A model generated the notes under the pieces. It had not been told where the DNA came from, did not search any database, and saw nothing but the letters and a program-made list of their open reading frames with translations. Position numbers and translations under genes: made by a program. A stretch of 64,000 nucleotides of DNA, taken from CAYMEV01 sp964389675 [NCBI: uncultured Candidatus Sumerlaeota bacterium] (lineage in GTDB: Bacteria; CAYMEV01). The stretch covers positions 62,001 to 126,000 of the forward strand of contig CAYMEV010000007.1 in assembly GCA_964389675.1 (NCBI GenBank), written 5' to 3'. Shown here in pieces: positions 42,516 to 52,023 of the stretch (position 1 is its first letter; each line of letters begins with the position of its first letter).

Positions 42516-43910
42516 TTGATAAACAATCAGCTTATAAAAGATAATGTATCTTTTCCAAATTTTATTAATATTCTTCTTTATGTGCTCGGTGATGAGATAA
42601 TATTTTTTACTAAATACCGCAGGCTTCTTTCAGCAAAAGACCTCATAAAACGATATAGAAATGATTTCCTTTCATCCTACAGCAAGGATGCTGTCCATAA
42701 TATCCTTTATGCAGTTACTGCATTTTTTGAATATATGAGAGTATTTAAATCAAATGTGATAATATATAGAAATGCTGAAAAAGTAATAAACTCCACAAGC
42801 TGCGAATTTTTTGATATATTGCTGGGAATGTACAAATCTGGATTTATTTATAATACTGTAGAAGTGCCAAAAGGCATATCTGTCAGACGTTACGGTCTGA
42901 AAGCAGACAGCAGTTCTTACCGGACACATCTCGTGGAATACCTGCTTGAGAAACAGCATCGAAAATTTTCAAGCCTTTCAAAGGCAATAGAATATATATC
43001 ATGTAGACCCGACAATATCATCTTCAGCAGAGAATATAAAGATTCATGGAATATTACTGTAAATAAGAAGAGATCTGCCATAACAGATGAACTGATAGAT
43101 AAAATCGAATCATATAATATCCTGAATGAGCTAAACAGGCTTTTTTTTGCCCTGGGCATTATTGAGATAGAAAAAGGGAATTTTAAGGTCAGTGATGATA
43201 TTTCAGATATCCTGCAGGAAAAAAGCAGCAGGGGAAAACCGTCAAAGGAAGCTTTGGCGGTAATAAACAATGATCTTGAAATTGTTTTCAGCCAGGGTAC
43301 TTCTAATCTGTATAAATTCTATATATTTTCAGTATCAGATCTTATAAACCTTGACAGGCTAATAACAGCAAGAATAGATAAGCACAAGTATATTTCTGCC
43401 CATAAATATGGCCTTATAGGAAGGGATTCTCCAATAAGCACATGTACATCACTGTCTCTTAAAGACATCCTTAAAAGACTATGCTCCGCATTTCCTGATG
43501 TTTTTCACCGCCTGTTCATGGATTGGGATATGGCCATAGAGAATCTTCAGATCTACAATGGCGTGCTTTTATTTTCAAAATCCAGCCTGCTTCTGGATAG
43601 AATATTCCTTATAAAGGGCATAGACAGGACAGAAATAAAAAAGCTGAACAGCAATAGTGCATTTGTCCCAGCAACGCATCTTTTCAGGTTTAAGCAGAAG
43701 CTGGAGAAGAATGACATCAATTTTATCGAGAAGATCAGCCAGGTGATTGATGAGAAGGATAATAATATAAACCTTAATAAGAATGAAATGCTATCGCTTA
43801 TTGAGCTATTCTCCAGTATTGATAAAGATGATATTGAAAATGCAAAAATCTACTTCTATAATCTAAAAAGAATCTTTAAACTTATAAGGGAAGCGTATGA
43901 AAACCAGTAG
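42516..43910 (+). CDS. unknown protein, possible XPB-type helicase N-terminal-like domain
   Basis: This 464-residue soluble protein begins at a TTG right after pspA and overlaps era by 14 bases. The middle section (NNDLEIVFS near residue 250, then KFYIFSVSDLINLDRL and YISAHKYGLIGRDS) loosely resembles the DUF/XPB-helicase N-terminal-like module (Helicase_C_3), in which a polypeptide stretch reading NDLEIVxS is followed by a helical and strand pattern. No helicase motifs are present. The identification is uncertain. The position between pspA and era gives no function. Confidence 0.65.
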   Translation: MINNQLIKDNVSFPNFINILLYVLGDEIIFFTKYRRLLSAKDLIKRYRNDFLSSYSKDAVHNILYAVTAFFEYMRVFKSNVIIYRNAEKVINSTSCEFFDILLGMYKSGFIYNTVEVPKGISVRRYGLKADSSSYRTHLVEYLLEKQHRKFSSLSKAIEYISCRPDNIIFSREYKDSWNITVNKKRSAITDELIDKIESYNILNELNRLFFALGIIEIEKGNFKVSDDISDILQEKSSRGKPSKEALAVINNDLEIVFSQGTSNLYKFYIFSVSDLINLDRLITARIDKHKYISAHKYGLIGRDSPISTCTSLSLKDILKRLCSAFPDVFHRLFMDWDMAIENLQIYNGVLLFSKSSLLLDRIFLIKGIDRTEIKKLNSNSAFVPATHLFRFKQKLEKNDINFIEKISQVIDEKDNNINLNKNEMLSLIELFSSIDKDDIENAKIYFYNLKRIFKLIREAYENQ

Positions 43911-44808
43911 GAAAAGCGGGTTTATTGCAGTAATAGGTTTGCCGAATGTCGGGAAATCAACCCTTATTAATGCAATAATTGATAAAAAGGTGTCTATTAT
44001 AAGCCGGGTTCCCCAGACAACAAGGAATCTGATCAGGGGTATCTATACTACTCGGGATTCTCAGGCAGTATTCGTAGATACACCCGGTTATCATATTCAG
44101 AAATACAGGTATAATAAAGCACTCAATAAAATGATAACCAGCCTTATATCTGATGTTGATGCTGTATTATATATGGTTACTTCTGCAGATTGCGAAAACC
44201 TGAAAATTATAAAAATCCTGAAAGACCGCGATAATGAAAAAATACCTGTTATTCTTGCTGTGAACAAAACAGATATAATAAGAGCAGGAGCTGATGATAT
44301 AATTGCTTATTACAGGGAGCTGTACAGCTTCCATGATTTTGTTAAAATCTCAGCATTAAGGAAAAAGGGGCTTGATCAGCTTCATAAAAGCATTATAGGG
44401 GTTCTTCCTGCTGGCCCTTTTTATTACCCGTCAGAGCAAAAGACGGACAGGGATGAATATTTCATGTTCTCTGAAATAGTAAGGGAAAAGCTCTTTTATT
44501 CCCTCAAGCAGGAGATGCCTCATAAAATTATGGTTTCAACCGATTCAATAAGCTATGATAATGAAAAAAACATGTATTTCATGCATTTTATCATATGGGT
44601 TGAAAAGGAGAATGAAAAAGGCATTCTTATAGGCAAGGGAGGCAGTTTCCTGAAAAATATAGGGATTAAGTCCAGGATAGAAATAGAATCAATACTATCA
44701 AGCAAAGTCTTCCTTTCTTTGGGAGTAAAGGTAAAGCCCAGATGGAGGAATGATGTTCAGTTTTTTAATAATACATTAAATTATGAAAAGGATATTTTAT
44801 TGACATGA
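43897..44808 (+). CDS. era: GTPase Era
   Basis: This 303-residue protein has the Era arrangement: G1 GLPNVGKST (residues 14-22), G3 DTPGYH, G4 NKTD and G5 SAL, then a C-terminal KH domain with the GKGGSFLKNIGIKSR motif. Era binds the 3' end of 16S rRNA and helps 30S maturation. The start overlaps the upstream gene by 14 bases, with a GGGA just upstream. The gene runs into the serine-hydrolase gene with a short gap. Confidence 0.96.
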   Translation: MKTSRKSGFIAVIGLPNVGKSTLINAIIDKKVSIISRVPQTTRNLIRGIYTTRDSQAVFVDTPGYHIQKYRYNKALNKMITSLISDVDAVLYMVTSADCENLKIIKILKDRDNEKIPVILAVNKTDIIRAGADDIIAYYRELYSFHDFVKISALRKKGLDQLHKSIIGVLPAGPFYYPSEQKTDRDEYFMFSEIVREKLFYSLKQEMPHKIMVSTDSISYDNEKNMYFMHFIIWVEKENEKGILIGKGGSFLKNIGIKSRIEIESILSSKVFLSLGVKVKPRWRNDVQFFNNTLNYEKDILLT

Positions 44809-44863
44809 TATTATTAGCAATTAAAATTGCGACAATAAAGTCTGGTTGAGGAAGGATATATTT

Positions 44864-46081
44864 ATGGCATACAGGACTTCCAAAAAGAAAAGACCTCCAA
44901 GGAAAAAGGTTGCATTAAAATTAAAAACGGCTGAAGAACTGGGATTTAAAAAGGAAATAAAGGAACAGATAGATTTATTTTTAGAAAGCTGTATTAATAA
45001 ATCGATTTTCCCATGCGCTGCATACAGTGTAGGGGGAAGAGGCGGGATAGTTGCAGAGGGTTTTATGGGCAACAGGGAAATTTATCCCGATAAAGTGCCC
45101 CTGCAGGAAAATGACCTGTTTGACCTTGCATCGGTAACAAAATTCGTTATTACCGCTGTTTCCATAATGATATTAATGGAAAGAGGGAGGCTCAGACTGG
45201 ATAATCCTGTTAACAAATTTCTGCCTGAATTTTCTGGTAAGTTGAAAAGCAAGGTTACTATTCAGAATCTCCTGACGCATACATCCGGTCTTCCCGGATG
45301 GTACCCCTTATATATCTTTGAAAAATCGCATGATAAAATGGTTAAGAAGATCTATTCCCTCGATCTTGACTTTACGCCCAACAGCGATCAGCAGTATTCA
45401 TGCCTCGGTTTTATTCTTCTGGGCGAGATAGTAAAAATAATTACTGAAAAAAAGCTTGATGATTTTTCCAAGAAGAATATTCTCGAGCCATTAAACATGA
45501 ATTTCAGCACATTCAATCCCAAATTGGCTGTTCCGTCCATGCCAACAGTACCAACAGAATATGGCAACAATCATGAAAAGGAGATGGCTTCAGCTTTCCC
45601 TGAGAGCAGCGAATATAAGGAATTCCGAAAAGAGCTTATAAATGGTGAAGTTCATGATCATAACTGCTTTTGTCTCGACGGCTACAGCGGTAACAGCGGA
45701 TTATTCAGCACGCCAAGGGATCTGGCATATTTTTCAGAAATGATGCTTAATGAGGGGATATATGCTGGAAAGAGATATATAAGCCCTATTGTTGTAAGGC
45801 TGATGAAAGAGAACATGACCCCTAAGTTCCCTCAATCATGGGGTTTAGGCATAATGCTTGGTGAAACTATGAATGCCCTCAGAGGCAAGCTGAACAGAAG
45901 CTCCTTCGGGCATACAGGCTTTACTGGTACAAGTATCTGGATTGATGATAAAAATGACATTTATTGTGTTTTCCTTACTAACAGAATCCACCCTAAGGTT
46001 GATACATCTGTTGATTTTAATGAGGTTAGAGGCGAATTCCATTCAATAATATATGATAATATAGCAACTAAAAGGATATAG
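44864..46081 (+). CDS. serine beta-lactamase-fold hydrolase (class C-like)
   Basis: This protein of 405 residues starts at the ATG at 44864, preceded by GAGGAAGGA; an in-frame TTG at 44846 is less likely. It has the SxxK motif in DLASVTKF, followed by LTHTSGLPGW, the Tyr motif as YSCLGF (the third residue is Cys where YxN would have Asn), and HTG in FGHTGFTG. This group includes esterases, D-aminopeptidases and cell-wall enzymes as well as beta-lactamases; antibiotic resistance should not be assumed. The basic N terminus (SKKKRPPRKK) is not a signal peptide, so the protein is probably cytosolic. Confidence 0.9.
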   Translation: MAYRTSKKKRPPRKKVALKLKTAEELGFKKEIKEQIDLFLESCINKSIFPCAAYSVGGRGGIVAEGFMGNREIYPDKVPLQENDLFDLASVTKFVITAVSIMILMERGRLRLDNPVNKFLPEFSGKLKSKVTIQNLLTHTSGLPGWYPLYIFEKSHDKMVKKIYSLDLDFTPNSDQQYSCLGFILLGEIVKIITEKKLDDFSKKNILEPLNMNFSTFNPKLAVPSMPTVPTEYGNNHEKEMASAFPESSEYKEFRKELINGEVHDHNCFCLDGYSGNSGLFSTPRDLAYFSEMMLNEGIYAGKRYISPIVVRLMKENMTPKFPQSWGLGIMLGETMNALRGKLNRSSFGHTGFTGTSIWIDDKNDIYCVFLTNRIHPKVDTSVDFNEVRGEFHSIIYDNIATKRI

Positions 46082-46090
46082 GTAATCAAA

Positions 46091-46858
46091 TTGGATATTA
46101 AAACTTATGGGATATCTGATATAGGATTAGTCAGGCAGATTAATGAGGATTACTATATAATTAATGAAAATTACGGTCTTTTTCTTGTTGCTGACGGAAT
46201 GGGAGGTCATAAAGCGGGCGATATTGCAAGCAAGCTTGCATCCACTACAATTGAAGAGTTTATTTCTGCTGTCCTGGATGGTGAAGATATAACATGGCCA
46301 TATGATTATGACGATACAAAATCATACCTGAGCAATGTTCTGCAGGTTGCGGTCAAACTTGCAAATAGAAGGATATTATCAATAATCAAATCTGACAGTT
46401 CTATAGAGAGAATGGGCACTACCGTTGTCGCACTATTGCTGGACAGGGAAAACAGGAAGGCACATATTGCAAATGTCGGTGACAGCCGGCTATATCTCAT
46501 CAGGAACAGCTTGATTGAACAGATATCAGATGACCATTCCTTTACAAATGAGCAGGTCAAAAGCGGTAAAATGAATAAGGAAGAAGCCAGGCTGAGCCCA
46601 TATAAGAACATAATTACAAGAGCAATTGGCATATATGAGGAGCTCCAGGTAGATACATTTGATATTGCATTAAAGCCTGATGATTTATTTATTCTGGCCA
46701 CCGATGGATTGACTAATATGGTAACCGACAGTGAAATTCTCGATATATCAATTAATAATCCCGATGATCTTTCCAAATTGGGCGAACAGCTGCTTATACT
46801 TGCAAAAAGACGCGGAGGCGATGATAATATCACCTCAATAATAATTAAAACAATTTAA
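46091..46858 (+). CDS. PP2C-family serine/threonine protein phosphatase
   Basis: This 255-residue protein begins at TTG with AGGT about eight bases upstream. The PP2C metal-binding motifs are intact: RQINEDYY near residue 15, the ADGMGGH motif near residue 37, GDSRLYL, and late motifs ATDGLTNM and GGDDNIT. It would dephosphorylate Ser/Thr phosphoproteins in the cytosol. No Ser/Thr kinase is in the window. It closes the pspA-era gene run. Confidence 0.96.
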   Translation: MDIKTYGISDIGLVRQINEDYYIINENYGLFLVADGMGGHKAGDIASKLASTTIEEFISAVLDGEDITWPYDYDDTKSYLSNVLQVAVKLANRRILSIIKSDSSIERMGTTVVALLLDRENRKAHIANVGDSRLYLIRNSLIEQISDDHSFTNEQVKSGKMNKEEARLSPYKNIITRAIGIYEELQVDTFDIALKPDDLFILATDGLTNMVTDSEILDISINNPDDLSKLGEQLLILAKRRGGDDNITSIIIKTI

Positions 46859-46860
46859 GG

Positions 46861-46885
46861 ACCTGATACGAATATATAATCAGGT
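46861..46885 (+). other. perfect 7-base inverted repeat ACCTGAT/ATCAGGT
   Basis: Arms at 46861-46867 and 46879-46885 with an 11-base spacer follow the PP2C stop at once. There is no T-run after it, so it is a weak terminator at best; it could also be an operator for the next promoter. Confidence 0.4.
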
Positions 46886-46890
46886 ATGGT

Positions 46891-46918
46891 TTGACAAATA
46901 ATCCCACAGCAATATCTT
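46891..46918 (+). promoter_or_regulatory. promoter of the bactofilin-like gene
   Basis: A consensus TTGACA at 46891-46896 and TATCTT at 46913-46918 are 16 bases apart; the leader of about 55 bases contains GGGAGG nine bases before the ATG. Confidence 0.5.
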
Positions 46919-46978
46919 TTAATAATAAAAGAAAATGGATTTAATATCATAAATATCTAAAAAAGGGAGGCAGGTGTT

Positions 46979-47929
46979 ATGAATAAGGTAAGAGAAAAGA
47001 TACTTGACCTTTTAGAAAAGGGCAAGATTACAAAGGAAGAAGCTGGAGAACTCCTTGAGGCTTTGCATGATGCAGGAAAAAGCAATTCAGCCTATAAAGG
47101 CATTGATTTTGAATCAATGATAAACCAGTTCGATAAATTGGGGAAAAAGCTATACCAGACTTCCCAGGACATTCTTGAACAGACCGGGATTGACGATCTG
47201 GCATTTAAGATCGGAAAGAACATAAAAAATGCAACAAATGAAGTTCTTGATAAAGTAGATAAACATATAAAGAACATAACACAATCAGTCATAAAAAAAG
47301 AGATAAATGGTAAGAAAACCACCATAGTGTTTTCTTATTATAAGGGTGATATCGATCTTTCGGGTGAAGACATAATTATACTTGGAAAGCTGGATGGAGC
47401 CCTGAACCTTAAAGATTCAAACCTGAAGATTTTTGGAAAGCAGGAAGGGGATATTTCTATAAACAGCTGTTCAGCAGATATAATGGGTAAACTGTCAGGG
47501 GATATTAACGGTACAGGTGAAAATAAGATCTCCGTTATGGGCAAAATAAACGGGGATATTGCTAATGAAACAGGAAAAATAAAGATACTTGGCAACCTTG
47601 ATGGAGACATAAGGCTTGACAAGGGAAATTTGCGTATCACTGGTCTGGTTAAAGGCGATATTAGCATAAAGGAAGCTGATATGGATGTCCTCGGCAAGGT
47701 AAGGGGAGATGTGGGGATTCAGAAAGGGAATCTTACACTCTATAGATCCTCATCTGTCATAGGCGATGTTGAGATTCTTGAGGGCGACCTTATATTAAAA
47801 AAAGGTGCCGAGATTAACGGTAATCTGAACATACAAAAGGGTGAGCAAAAGATTGAGGACTCTGATTCTGATGATGCTGTACCGCATGAAGAACCTGAAG
47901 ATGAAGGCCCCGGTGATAGCACTGAATAG
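46979..47929 (+). CDS. bactofilin-like beta-helix protein with YvlB-type N terminus
   Basis: This 316-residue protein begins with a helical hairpin (VREKILDLLEKGKITKEEAGELLEAL) typical of YvlB/SHOCT-like N-terminal regions. After a helical linker come about eight repeated strand turns with GD or GDI corners (GDIDLSG, GALNLKDS, GDISINS, GDINGTG, GDIANETG, GDIRLDKG, GDISIKEAD, GDVGIQKG, GDVEILEG), as in bactofilin beta-helices. The last 35 residues are acidic. Bactofilins polymerise into membrane-associated filaments that shape the cell. Here the filament-type core is joined to a regulatory-type N terminus. It converges on the lipoprotein gene. Confidence 0.83.
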   Translation: MNKVREKILDLLEKGKITKEEAGELLEALHDAGKSNSAYKGIDFESMINQFDKLGKKLYQTSQDILEQTGIDDLAFKIGKNIKNATNEVLDKVDKHIKNITQSVIKKEINGKKTTIVFSYYKGDIDLSGEDIIILGKLDGALNLKDSNLKIFGKQEGDISINSCSADIMGKLSGDINGTGENKISVMGKINGDIANETGKIKILGNLDGDIRLDKGNLRITGLVKGDISIKEADMDVLGKVRGDVGIQKGNLTLYRSSSVIGDVEILEGDLILKKGAEINGNLNIQKGEQKIEDSDSDDAVPHEEPEDEGPGDSTE

Positions 47930-47935
47930 AAAATA

Positions 47936-48640
47936 TTATTGGCTTTTATCTGAAATATTTGTAATTTGCCATTGAGGTCCTTTTTTTTCGAAGATCACAG
48001 TATATTCAGAATTATTTATGTGAACAGTTGACCTGCAGGATGTAGAGCTGGAGTAGAACAGAGAATAATCCCTTATATACATATTATGGAAATACGCCAG
48101 TATTTTCAGTATTTTTTTTCTGATCATCCTATCCCTGCTGTATACAAATTTAGAATAAAGAGTATCAAGAAAGGATAAATATTGTTCGTCATAGAAGAAT
48201 CGGCTGTCAAAATCCTTTGTGAATATCAGCATTATGTCTTCAGGGAGTATTGTGTTCATATTCCTTGCAAGGCTGTATGAAGGGATAATTGAAAAGGCAG
48301 TGATTTTCCCATCTTTTAAATGCATCAGGTATTCTATATTAAGGATAATCACTTTTTTTATAATTGATGATGCAGTAAATGAGTATATCTTTGTTGAATC
48401 AGAGATTCCCGAAAGCTGAACCCGGCCTAATTCCATGGAATAAAAATTGATTTTTTTCAGCTCTTCATATATTTCGCTATTTTGAGCAATATCAGATAAA
48501 ACAGCTTCATTATCATATTTTACCGCATTAATAAGGCTATTTATCCTATCCTTGTTTATGTCGGGATCCTGGCCGCATGACATAAATAAAAAGAAAAGCA
48601 GTATTATTACTGATATCCTGATCCAAAAATTCATAAGCAT
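47936..48640 (-). CDS. lipoprotein of unknown function
   Basis: From the ATG at 48640 this is a protein of 234 residues with a short basic N terminus, a hydrophobic stretch and the lipobox LFMSC about 20 residues in. An open frame upstream is unlikely to be used. The rest is mixed helix and strand with a C-terminal WQITNISDKSQ end that recalls NTF2-like folds. No enzyme motif was found. It converges with the bactofilin-like gene, 6 bases between stops. Confidence 0.82.
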   Translation of the reverse strand: MLMNFWIRISVIILLFFLFMSCGQDPDINKDRINSLINAVKYDNEAVLSDIAQNSEIYEELKKINFYSMELGRVQLSGISDSTKIYSFTASSIIKKVIILNIEYLMHLKDGKITAFSIIPSYSLARNMNTILPEDIMLIFTKDFDSRFFYDEQYLSFLDTLYSKFVYSRDRMIRKKILKILAYFHNMYIRDYSLFYSSSTSCRSTVHINNSEYTVIFEKKGPQWQITNISDKSQ

Positions 48641-48741
48641 ATAATAAGAAATACTATATGTATTGTGTAAATCAAGAAAGATATATATTCTGAACAAAAG
48701 GATTTTAATCTGCGAAGTAGTTATAGATGGGAGGCTATCAA

Positions 48742-49869
48742 ATGAAATATAGAACTATTAAAACAATGGGTTTCGAATCATCATTACTGGGATTTGGCGC
48801 GATGAGGCTGCCTGTATCGGGAGATGACAGCGGCAGTATTGATGAGAAAGCAGCAATTGAAATGATCAGGTATGGCATTGATAATGGTATCAATTATATT
48901 GATACTGCTTACCCGTATCATAAGGGGAACAGTGAAATCCTGGTTGGAAAAGCCTTAAAGAGCGGTTACAGGGAGAGGGTAAAACTAGTTACAAAGCTTC
49001 CTGTATGGCTTATTAAAAAGAAAAGCGATTTTGATAAATACCTTGATGAGCAGCTGAAGAGGCTTGATACCGACATTATTGATATTTACCTGTTCCATTC
49101 TCTCAATGAGAAATACTGGAATACTATTCTGGAGCATGATCTATTGTCATCAATGCAAAATGCAGTTAAGGATAAAAGAATTAAGAATATAGGTTTTTCC
49201 TTTCATTCCAGTGTTGACGTTTTTAAAAGGATTATAGACAGTTATGACTGGGATATCTGTATGATTCAGTACAATTATCTGGATATTGAAAACCAGGCAG
49301 GTACTGAAGGGCTTAAATATGCCCACTCAAAAAATATTCCCATAGCAGTTATGGAACCTTTAAGAGGAGGCAATCTTGTAAATTCAGTACCCAATGACAT
49401 AAAGCAGGTATTCTCGTCATCAAGGATAAAACGCAGCCTGGCAGCCTGGGCTTTCGGATGGCTTATTGGCCATGAGGAGATATCTGTAATACTGAGCGGT
49501 ATGGGAAGCCTTGAACAGGTAAAGGAGAACCTAAGTATATTTGAGAACCATGTGGAATTTGATAAAGGAGATGAAAAGATAATAAAAAGGGTATATGATA
49601 TGTTTCACAAAAGGCAGAGAGCCTTATGCACTTCATGCGGATATTGCGAAATATGCCCGAATAATATAATGATTTCAACGATCCTTTCACTATATGATGA
49701 TTTCCTGATATTTGAAGATCAGGAAAGGTCAAAAAGGTTTTATAGCAGTATTATAAAGGCTGGAAAGGATATATCCAGATGCAGCTACTGCAGGAAGTGT
49801 GAAGAGATATGCCCACAGGGCCTGAAAATTACTGACCTTCTTAAGGAAGCTGATAATATTCTAAAATAG
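48742..49869 (+). CDS. aldo/keto reductase with C-terminal 4Fe-4S ferredoxin domain
   Basis: This 375-residue protein starts at 48742, eight bases after GGAGG; an ATG at 48727 overlaps the Shine-Dalgarno and is less likely. The N-terminal aldo/keto reductase barrel (about 1-270) has LGFGAMRLP, DTAYPYHKGNSE (catalytic Asp and Tyr) and the LFHS position. The C-terminal domain carries two 4Fe-4S sites: CTSCGYCEICP and CSYCRKCEEICP. Such fused enzymes are found in anaerobes and may take electrons from ferredoxin; the substrate is unknown. It appears monocistronic. Confidence 0.95.
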   Translation: MKYRTIKTMGFESSLLGFGAMRLPVSGDDSGSIDEKAAIEMIRYGIDNGINYIDTAYPYHKGNSEILVGKALKSGYRERVKLVTKLPVWLIKKKSDFDKYLDEQLKRLDTDIIDIYLFHSLNEKYWNTILEHDLLSSMQNAVKDKRIKNIGFSFHSSVDVFKRIIDSYDWDICMIQYNYLDIENQAGTEGLKYAHSKNIPIAVMEPLRGGNLVNSVPNDIKQVFSSSRIKRSLAAWAFGWLIGHEEISVILSGMGSLEQVKENLSIFENHVEFDKGDEKIIKRVYDMFHKRQRALCTSCGYCEICPNNIMISTILSLYDDFLIFEDQERSKRFYSSIIKAGKDISRCSYCRKCEEICPQGLKITDLLKEADNILK

Positions 49870-49959
49870 AAGATATTCTCATATCCTTTATTTTATCTGG
49901 CCTACTTTATGGCTGCAATGCGAAAAGGAGCTGGCAGATTTAAAAAGATCCATATAATA

Positions 49960-49988
49960 TTGACATTCAGTATATTTGATACTATATA
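49960..49988 (+). promoter_or_regulatory. strong sigma-70 type promoter of the GGDEF-secA operon
   Basis: TTGACA at 49960-49965 and TATATA at 49983-49988 are 17 bases apart. The predicted start near 49995 leaves almost no leader before the ATG at 50002, so this transcript is nearly leaderless or the real start is the ATG at 50026. Confidence 0.7.
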
Positions 49989-50001
49989 GTACATTAAGAT
50001 T

Positions 50002-52023
50002 ATGCACGGGTATCTGATAAATAATATGGCCTTTTTTGAAAGCCTGCTCAAGACCTTTTTGGACAGGTATTCACTTAATTTCCAATCCTCCTATGTGCTT
50101 CTGGATAAAAGCCTGAATCCTGTATATAATACAGGTATTGAGGGTTCCTATGACAGCAGTTTCATTAAAGGCGTCAGGGATTTTATACCCAATATAACTC
50201 AGCCGAAATTATTTTCAAGAAACGGAAACAGCAGGTTTATAATTCCAGTGAACATTTTGGGAGAAAATGAATACTTTATCGTAGCCGAAAGTGCTGGAAT
50301 AACACCTGATACAGGTGCTGAGGGTTTCAGTGTTGAGGATTCTGCCGTCAATACACTGAAGAGCATAAATTTCTTTCATTATTTTTTGCATATCACAATA
50401 AAAAGCATATGCCAGGAACTCCAGACCAAAGAATACTTCAGGAATTTGAGCAGCATTATTGAGTTTGAGGAAATATCACATGATAAGGAATTGCTGGATA
50501 ATAAAATAAATAATATACTCAATTCAATTGTCATCCTTACTAACTCGTCCTTTGCCATTTTCCATATACTGGATAATGAGAGTGGCAAGCTTCATATTTC
50601 AAATACAGCAGGTGATCTTAAAAAGGATATATTAAAATTTGATATTTCTATGAACGAGGGTTTTATCACCAATCATGTATGGAAAGAAAAAAATGCAATA
50701 AGGATTAAGGTCGATGAAGATGCACGCCCGAAATTCTCTCATCTGGATAATATTGAAAAGGAGAAGATAAATAATTATCTTGGCATACCTATAAAGGCAA
50801 AGGATGAATATTTTGGCATTCTGGAGCTTTACAGCAAAGATACGGATAATATATATACACTCGAAGATGAATATTGCATCCAGGTAGTGGCTAATTTTAT
50901 TTCTATAATTTATAAGGACCATATACTGCTTTACCAGGAAAAGCACAACCGGGAGCAGATGCAGAAAGTTAACAAAGACCTGAAGAAAACTCAGCAGGAC
51001 CTGAATGCTTTTGTTTTGAGGATATCGAATCTGTATAAGATCAATAAGGTTATAAGATCCGTTATCAATCTTGATGAAATGATAAAAAAGCTTATAGATG
51101 TCATAGGAAAAGCTACTGAATCCGATGAGGTTTTTATTTTCCTGAAAGATGAAAACAGCTATGAGCTTGTTCTTCAAGGATGTCCAAAAGAATACCAGGC
51201 TTCTGTCGGATTTGTCAGGATCCCTTTTGGCAAAGGGATTGAAGGAATTGTGGCTCAGACCAAAATGAGTATAATCGTTCCTGAAAATGTAATCAATGAT
51301 CCAAGATATGATTCAGTTCTTGACCTGGAGCTTAAATTCTTCAATTCACTTCTGGCTGCTCCAATTATGATAAAGGATAAGGTAATAGGGGTTCTGGAAC
51401 TTAGAAACGGGGTTAAAAAGGAATACTCTGCTTCTGAAAAGAAGCTTATCAGTGCTATAACCGACCAGTTAGGGATTGCTATAGAAAATGCACTGCTTCA
51501 CAAGAAGACAGAGCTTCTTTCTCTTACAGATGATATGACAAGTCTGTTTAATTTCAGGTTTTTCCAGCAGAAACTTAAGGATGAAATCATCAGGAGCAAA
51601 AGATATCAGAGGGATTTGAGTATTCTTATGATTGATATAGATCATTTTAAAAAGGTTAATGATACATATGGACATACCAAAGGGGATTTTGTACTAAGAA
51701 AGGTCTCTTCTGTGATAACAAATACTGTCAGGGATGTAGATATATCATCCAGGTACGGCGGAGAAGAATTTGTAGTTATACTCCCTGAGACGGAACAGAG
51801 GGATACTATGCTGATAGCAGAAAGGATTAGAAAACGAGTGGAAGAGCTGGACATGTCTGATGAAGAAGGGCTTGAAAACCTTAAAATTACTATAAGCATA
51901 GGCGTTGCATCATTCCCGGAGAATGCAACAACTGAAAAATCATTGATTGAGGCTGCGGATAAAGCCATGTACAATGCAAAAAGAAATGGAAGAAACAGGG
52001 TAGTAGGATTTTCATCTCTATGA
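50002..52023 (+). CDS. GAF-GAF-GGDEF diguanylate cyclase
   Basis: This 673-residue soluble protein has an N-terminal sensor-like region, a GAF domain at about 170-310, a coiled coil, a second GAF at about 350-500 and a C-terminal GGDEF domain. The active-site motif GGEEF is intact at residues 586-590, and an inhibitory I-site RDVD sits at 577-580, five residues before it, so product feedback is expected. It would make cyclic di-GMP in response to a small ligand or redox signal bound by the GAF domains. The exported protein follows with a 4-base overlap. The start could also be the ATG at 50026. Confidence 0.96.
   Translation: MHGYLINNMAFFESLLKTFLDRYSLNFQSSYVLLDKSLNPVYNTGIEGSYDSSFIKGVRDFIPNITQPKLFSRNGNSRFIIPVNILGENEYFIVAESAGITPDTGAEGFSVEDSAVNTLKSINFFHYFLHITIKSICQELQTKEYFRNLSSIIEFEEISHDKELLDNKINNILNSIVILTNSSFAIFHILDNESGKLHISNTAGDLKKDILKFDISMNEGFITNHVWKEKNAIRIKVDEDARPKFSHLDNIEKEKINNYLGIPIKAKDEYFGILELYSKDTDNIYTLEDEYCIQVVANFISIIYKDHILLYQEKHNREQMQKVNKDLKKTQQDLNAFVLRISNLYKINKVIRSVINLDEMIKKLIDVIGKATESDEVFIFLKDENSYELVLQGCPKEYQASVGFVRIPFGKGIEGIVAQTKMSIIVPENVINDPRYDSVLDLELKFFNSLLAAPIMIKDKVIGVLELRNGVKKEYSASEKKLISAITDQLGIAIENALLHKKTELLSLTDDMTSLFNFRFFQQKLKDEIIRSKRYQRDLSILMIDIDHFKKVNDTYGHTKGDFVLRKVSSVITNTVRDVDISSRYGGEEFVVILPETEQRDTMLIAERIRKRVEELDMSDEEGLENLKITISIGVASFPENATTEKSLIEAADKAMYNAKRNGRNRVVGFSSL

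Noticed and set aside
44846-44863. TTG start for the serine hydrolase gene
   Set aside because: The TTG lies within the Shine-Dalgarno region; the ATG at 44864 is correctly spaced.
46861-46885. Intrinsic terminator after the PP2C gene
   Set aside because: The inverted repeat is perfect but has no T-run, so only a generic repeat is reported.
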